Positions 40,982 through 41,674 of a DNA stretch of 41,674 bases are shown here, piece by piece. The stretch is taken from the NCBI GenBank assembly GCA_024404915.1, contig JAKSPJ010000017.1, positions 1 through 41,674 of the forward strand, read 5' to 3'. The notes below the pieces were generated by a model, which was not told the DNA's origin, searched no databases, and was given only the letters and a program-made list of their open reading frames with translations. The stretch comes from Oscillospiraceae bacterium. GTDB lineage: Bacteria; Bacillota; Clostridia; Oscillospirales; Ruminococcaceae. Numbering within the stretch: the stretch's first letter is position 1; each line of letters begins with the position of its first letter. A program made the position numbers and the translations under genes.

Positions 40982-41184
40982 AACGTTTCCTCCTCATCGA
41001 ATATGAAAATGGCTTCAATTGTGGTTTCAAAATACTGTGCGATTCTGTGGGCAAGAAGCAGCGATGCATTATATCTGCCGTTTTCCAGAGATATAATCGT
41101 CTGTCTTGACACGCTCAGCGCATCGGCCAGCTCCTGCTGGGTTACCCTGCGCTGTTTTCGCAGCTCCTGTATGCGGTTCTGCAT
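40978..41184 (-). CDS. XRE-family small transcriptional regulator
   Basis: 68 aa from ATG 41184 (GCGAGG eight bases upstream; a longer frame runs over the operator and is rejected). A compact HTH: NRIQELRKQRRVTQQELADALSVSRQTIISLENGRYNASLLLAHRIAQYFETTIEAIFIFDEE, the typical length and pattern of YozG/Cro-like repressors. It overlaps the membrane protein gene. A 16-bp palindrome lies 53 bases upstream, next to its -10 box, so it likely represses its own operon. Confidence 0.93.
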   Translation of the reverse strand: MQNRIQELRKQRRVTQQELADALSVSRQTIISLENGRYNASLLLAHRIAQYFETTIEAIFIFDEEETL

Positions 41185-41236
41185 GGGTTGCCTCGCTTTC
41201 TGCTGCCGGATTATCTGGTTCCGGCGGCTGGTTATG

Positions 41237-41252
41237 GTAAAGTTCGCTTTAC
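41237..41252. promoter_or_regulatory. Palindromic operator of the XRE operon
   Basis: GTAAAG-TTCG-CTTTAC, perfect inverted repeat, just downstream of the -10 box. Further TGTAAA/TTTACA words occur near 41270 and 41310 around the -35. Confidence 0.65.
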
Positions 41253-41258
41253 ACGATA

Positions 41259-41287
41259 AGTATAGCACACTTTACATTTTTTGTCAA
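41259..41287 (-). promoter_or_regulatory. Promoter of the XRE operon
   Basis: TTGACA (41282-41287), 17 bases, TATACT (41259-41264). Confidence 0.85.
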
Positions 41288-41427
41288 GTGTATTTTACAT
41301 TTTTCTGAAATATTTTTTTGTGGGGGCGGGAAAGTATTGGCTGAGTGATATTCAGTTTCTCTGCGGCTTTTGTGATGTTTTCTTCTCTTGCAATCGTCAC
41401 AAAATATCGTAATACTCTAAGTTCCAT
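41284..41427 (-). pseudogene. Truncated LysR regulator start (second copy)
   Basis: From ATG 41427: MELRVLRYFVTIAREENITKAAEKLNITQP, identical to the LysR gene at 39000-39890 except one Ile/Val. It then leaves homology near 41336 and stops at 41284, inside the XRE promoter. It retains only the first about 30 residues of the HTH domain. The XRE module has joined or inserted here. Confidence 0.88.
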
Positions 41428-41454
41428 GATGCACCTCCGATTGTTATTACTAAT

Positions 41455-41483
41455 ATTATACTATTTTCAGAAATGCCTGTCAA
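41455..41483 (-). promoter_or_regulatory. Promoter of the truncated LysR copy
   Basis: TTGACA (41478-41483), 17 bases, TATAAT (41455-41460), still consensus although its gene is broken. Confidence 0.75.
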
Positions 41484-41509
41484 GCATGGCATGATATACA
41501 AAACAGGTA

Positions 41510-41539
41510 TTGGACTTTTTCAAAATGTGGCTGTATAAT
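41510..41539 (+). promoter_or_regulatory. Promoter of the last gene
   Basis: TTGGAC (41510-41515), 18 bases, TATAAT (41534-41539), paralogous to 39973-40002. Confidence 0.72.
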
Positions 41540-41561
41540 AATGTTAAAGGGTGGTGATAAA

Positions 41562-41674
41562 ATGCCCGAAACAAATCTTGAAGAATGTCTTGCATATTTC
41601 GGCTGTGATAAAAATGAAACGGCTGAAATACTGAAATGCCACGAAAACGGCAATATTAAAGGTATGATTCAATT
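41562..41674 (+). CDS. Small conserved protein, 5' part only
   Basis: ATG 41562 starts MPETNLEECLAYFGCDKNETAEILKCHENGNIKGMIQ and runs off the right edge. The pattern recalls a small helical family of Clostridia often divergent from a LysR regulator, for which I know no function. AAAGGGTGGTGA precedes the ATG. This is the intact version of the start found fused at 40025. Confidence 0.75.
   Translation, partial: MPETNLEECLAYFGCDKNETAEILKCHENGNIKGMIQ

Larger units (their letters stand above)
41337..41586. repeat. Segmental duplication, copy 2
   Basis: Matches 39795-40046: LysR 5' end, divergent promoters (41455-41483 minus; 41510-41539 plus, both still intact) and the first codons MPE(N/T)NLEE of the rightward gene. 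Confidence 0.88.

Overview
The window looks like a chromosome segment of a cellulolytic, cellulosome-forming Ruminococcus-like Firmicute (Oscillospiraceae). The support is a GH9 cellulase with a CBM3-like module and a C-terminal type I dockerin, a second secreted protein with an N-terminal dockerin fused to a V8-type protease, a sortase with an LPXTG substrate, strong AGGAGG ribosome binding sites with some TTG/GTG starts, and housekeeping genes (proS, rqcH) of Clostridia type. The species is inferred, not shown.

Layout. (1) 1-1911: minus-strand secreted lipoproteins and a small unknown gene. (2) About 2000-16860: a mobile element read on the plus strand. It opens with a 1.5 kb stretch without large genes that holds about ten copies of a degenerate repeat at 58-82 bp spacing (with two larger gaps) and closes with a strong terminator. 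Then come a primase-helicase replication protein, a 1.2 kb non-coding segment with paired direct repeats (candidate packaging site), terminase small and large subunits, portal, ClpP-like prohead protease and HK97-type capsid. There are no head-tail connector, tail, lysis or repressor genes. The capsid gene is followed by small mobile-element genes and two tandem large serine recombinases. This is a packaging-and-capsid set without a tail, as in capsid-forming phage satellites, although a decayed prophage is also possible. (3) 16926-21956: a minus-strand cassette with an ECF sigma factor, its membrane anti-sigma partner, a small secreted protein, the dockerin-protease, an LPXTG surface protein with a perfect 258-bp internal duplication, and a sortase overlapping its substrate gene. 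Two identical-architecture promoter-like motifs (8-N15-8) lie ahead of the anti-sigma gene and ahead of the secreted-protein genes. (4) 22036-23620: a truncated third serine recombinase and an array of about 20-bp iteron-like repeats with inverted copies. (5) 23644-23904: tRNA-Glu and tRNA-Met with their own promoter and terminator.

(6) 23966-38460: mostly chromosomal genes. These are a CAP-like secreted protein, proS, the GH9 dockerin cellulase, a conserved unknown protein, rqcH with an overlapping CobW-like GTPase, a divergent AraC regulator/MATE exporter pair, and a three-gene operon of ABC-F ATPase, VOC protein and YdcF-like lipoprotein. (7) 38596-41674: a rearranged region with a pstS fragment, a complete LysR regulator, two aldo/keto reductase fragments, an XRE regulator with a four-helix membrane protein, and a second degenerate copy of the LysR start and its divergent promoter leading into a gene that runs off the end.

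How parts work together: element genes supply replication, packaging, capsid and integration; the sigma/anti-sigma pair probably controls surface display or proteolysis in its cassette; GH9 and the dockerin protease probably attach to a scaffoldin encoded elsewhere. All functions are read from sequence by eye; no search was run.
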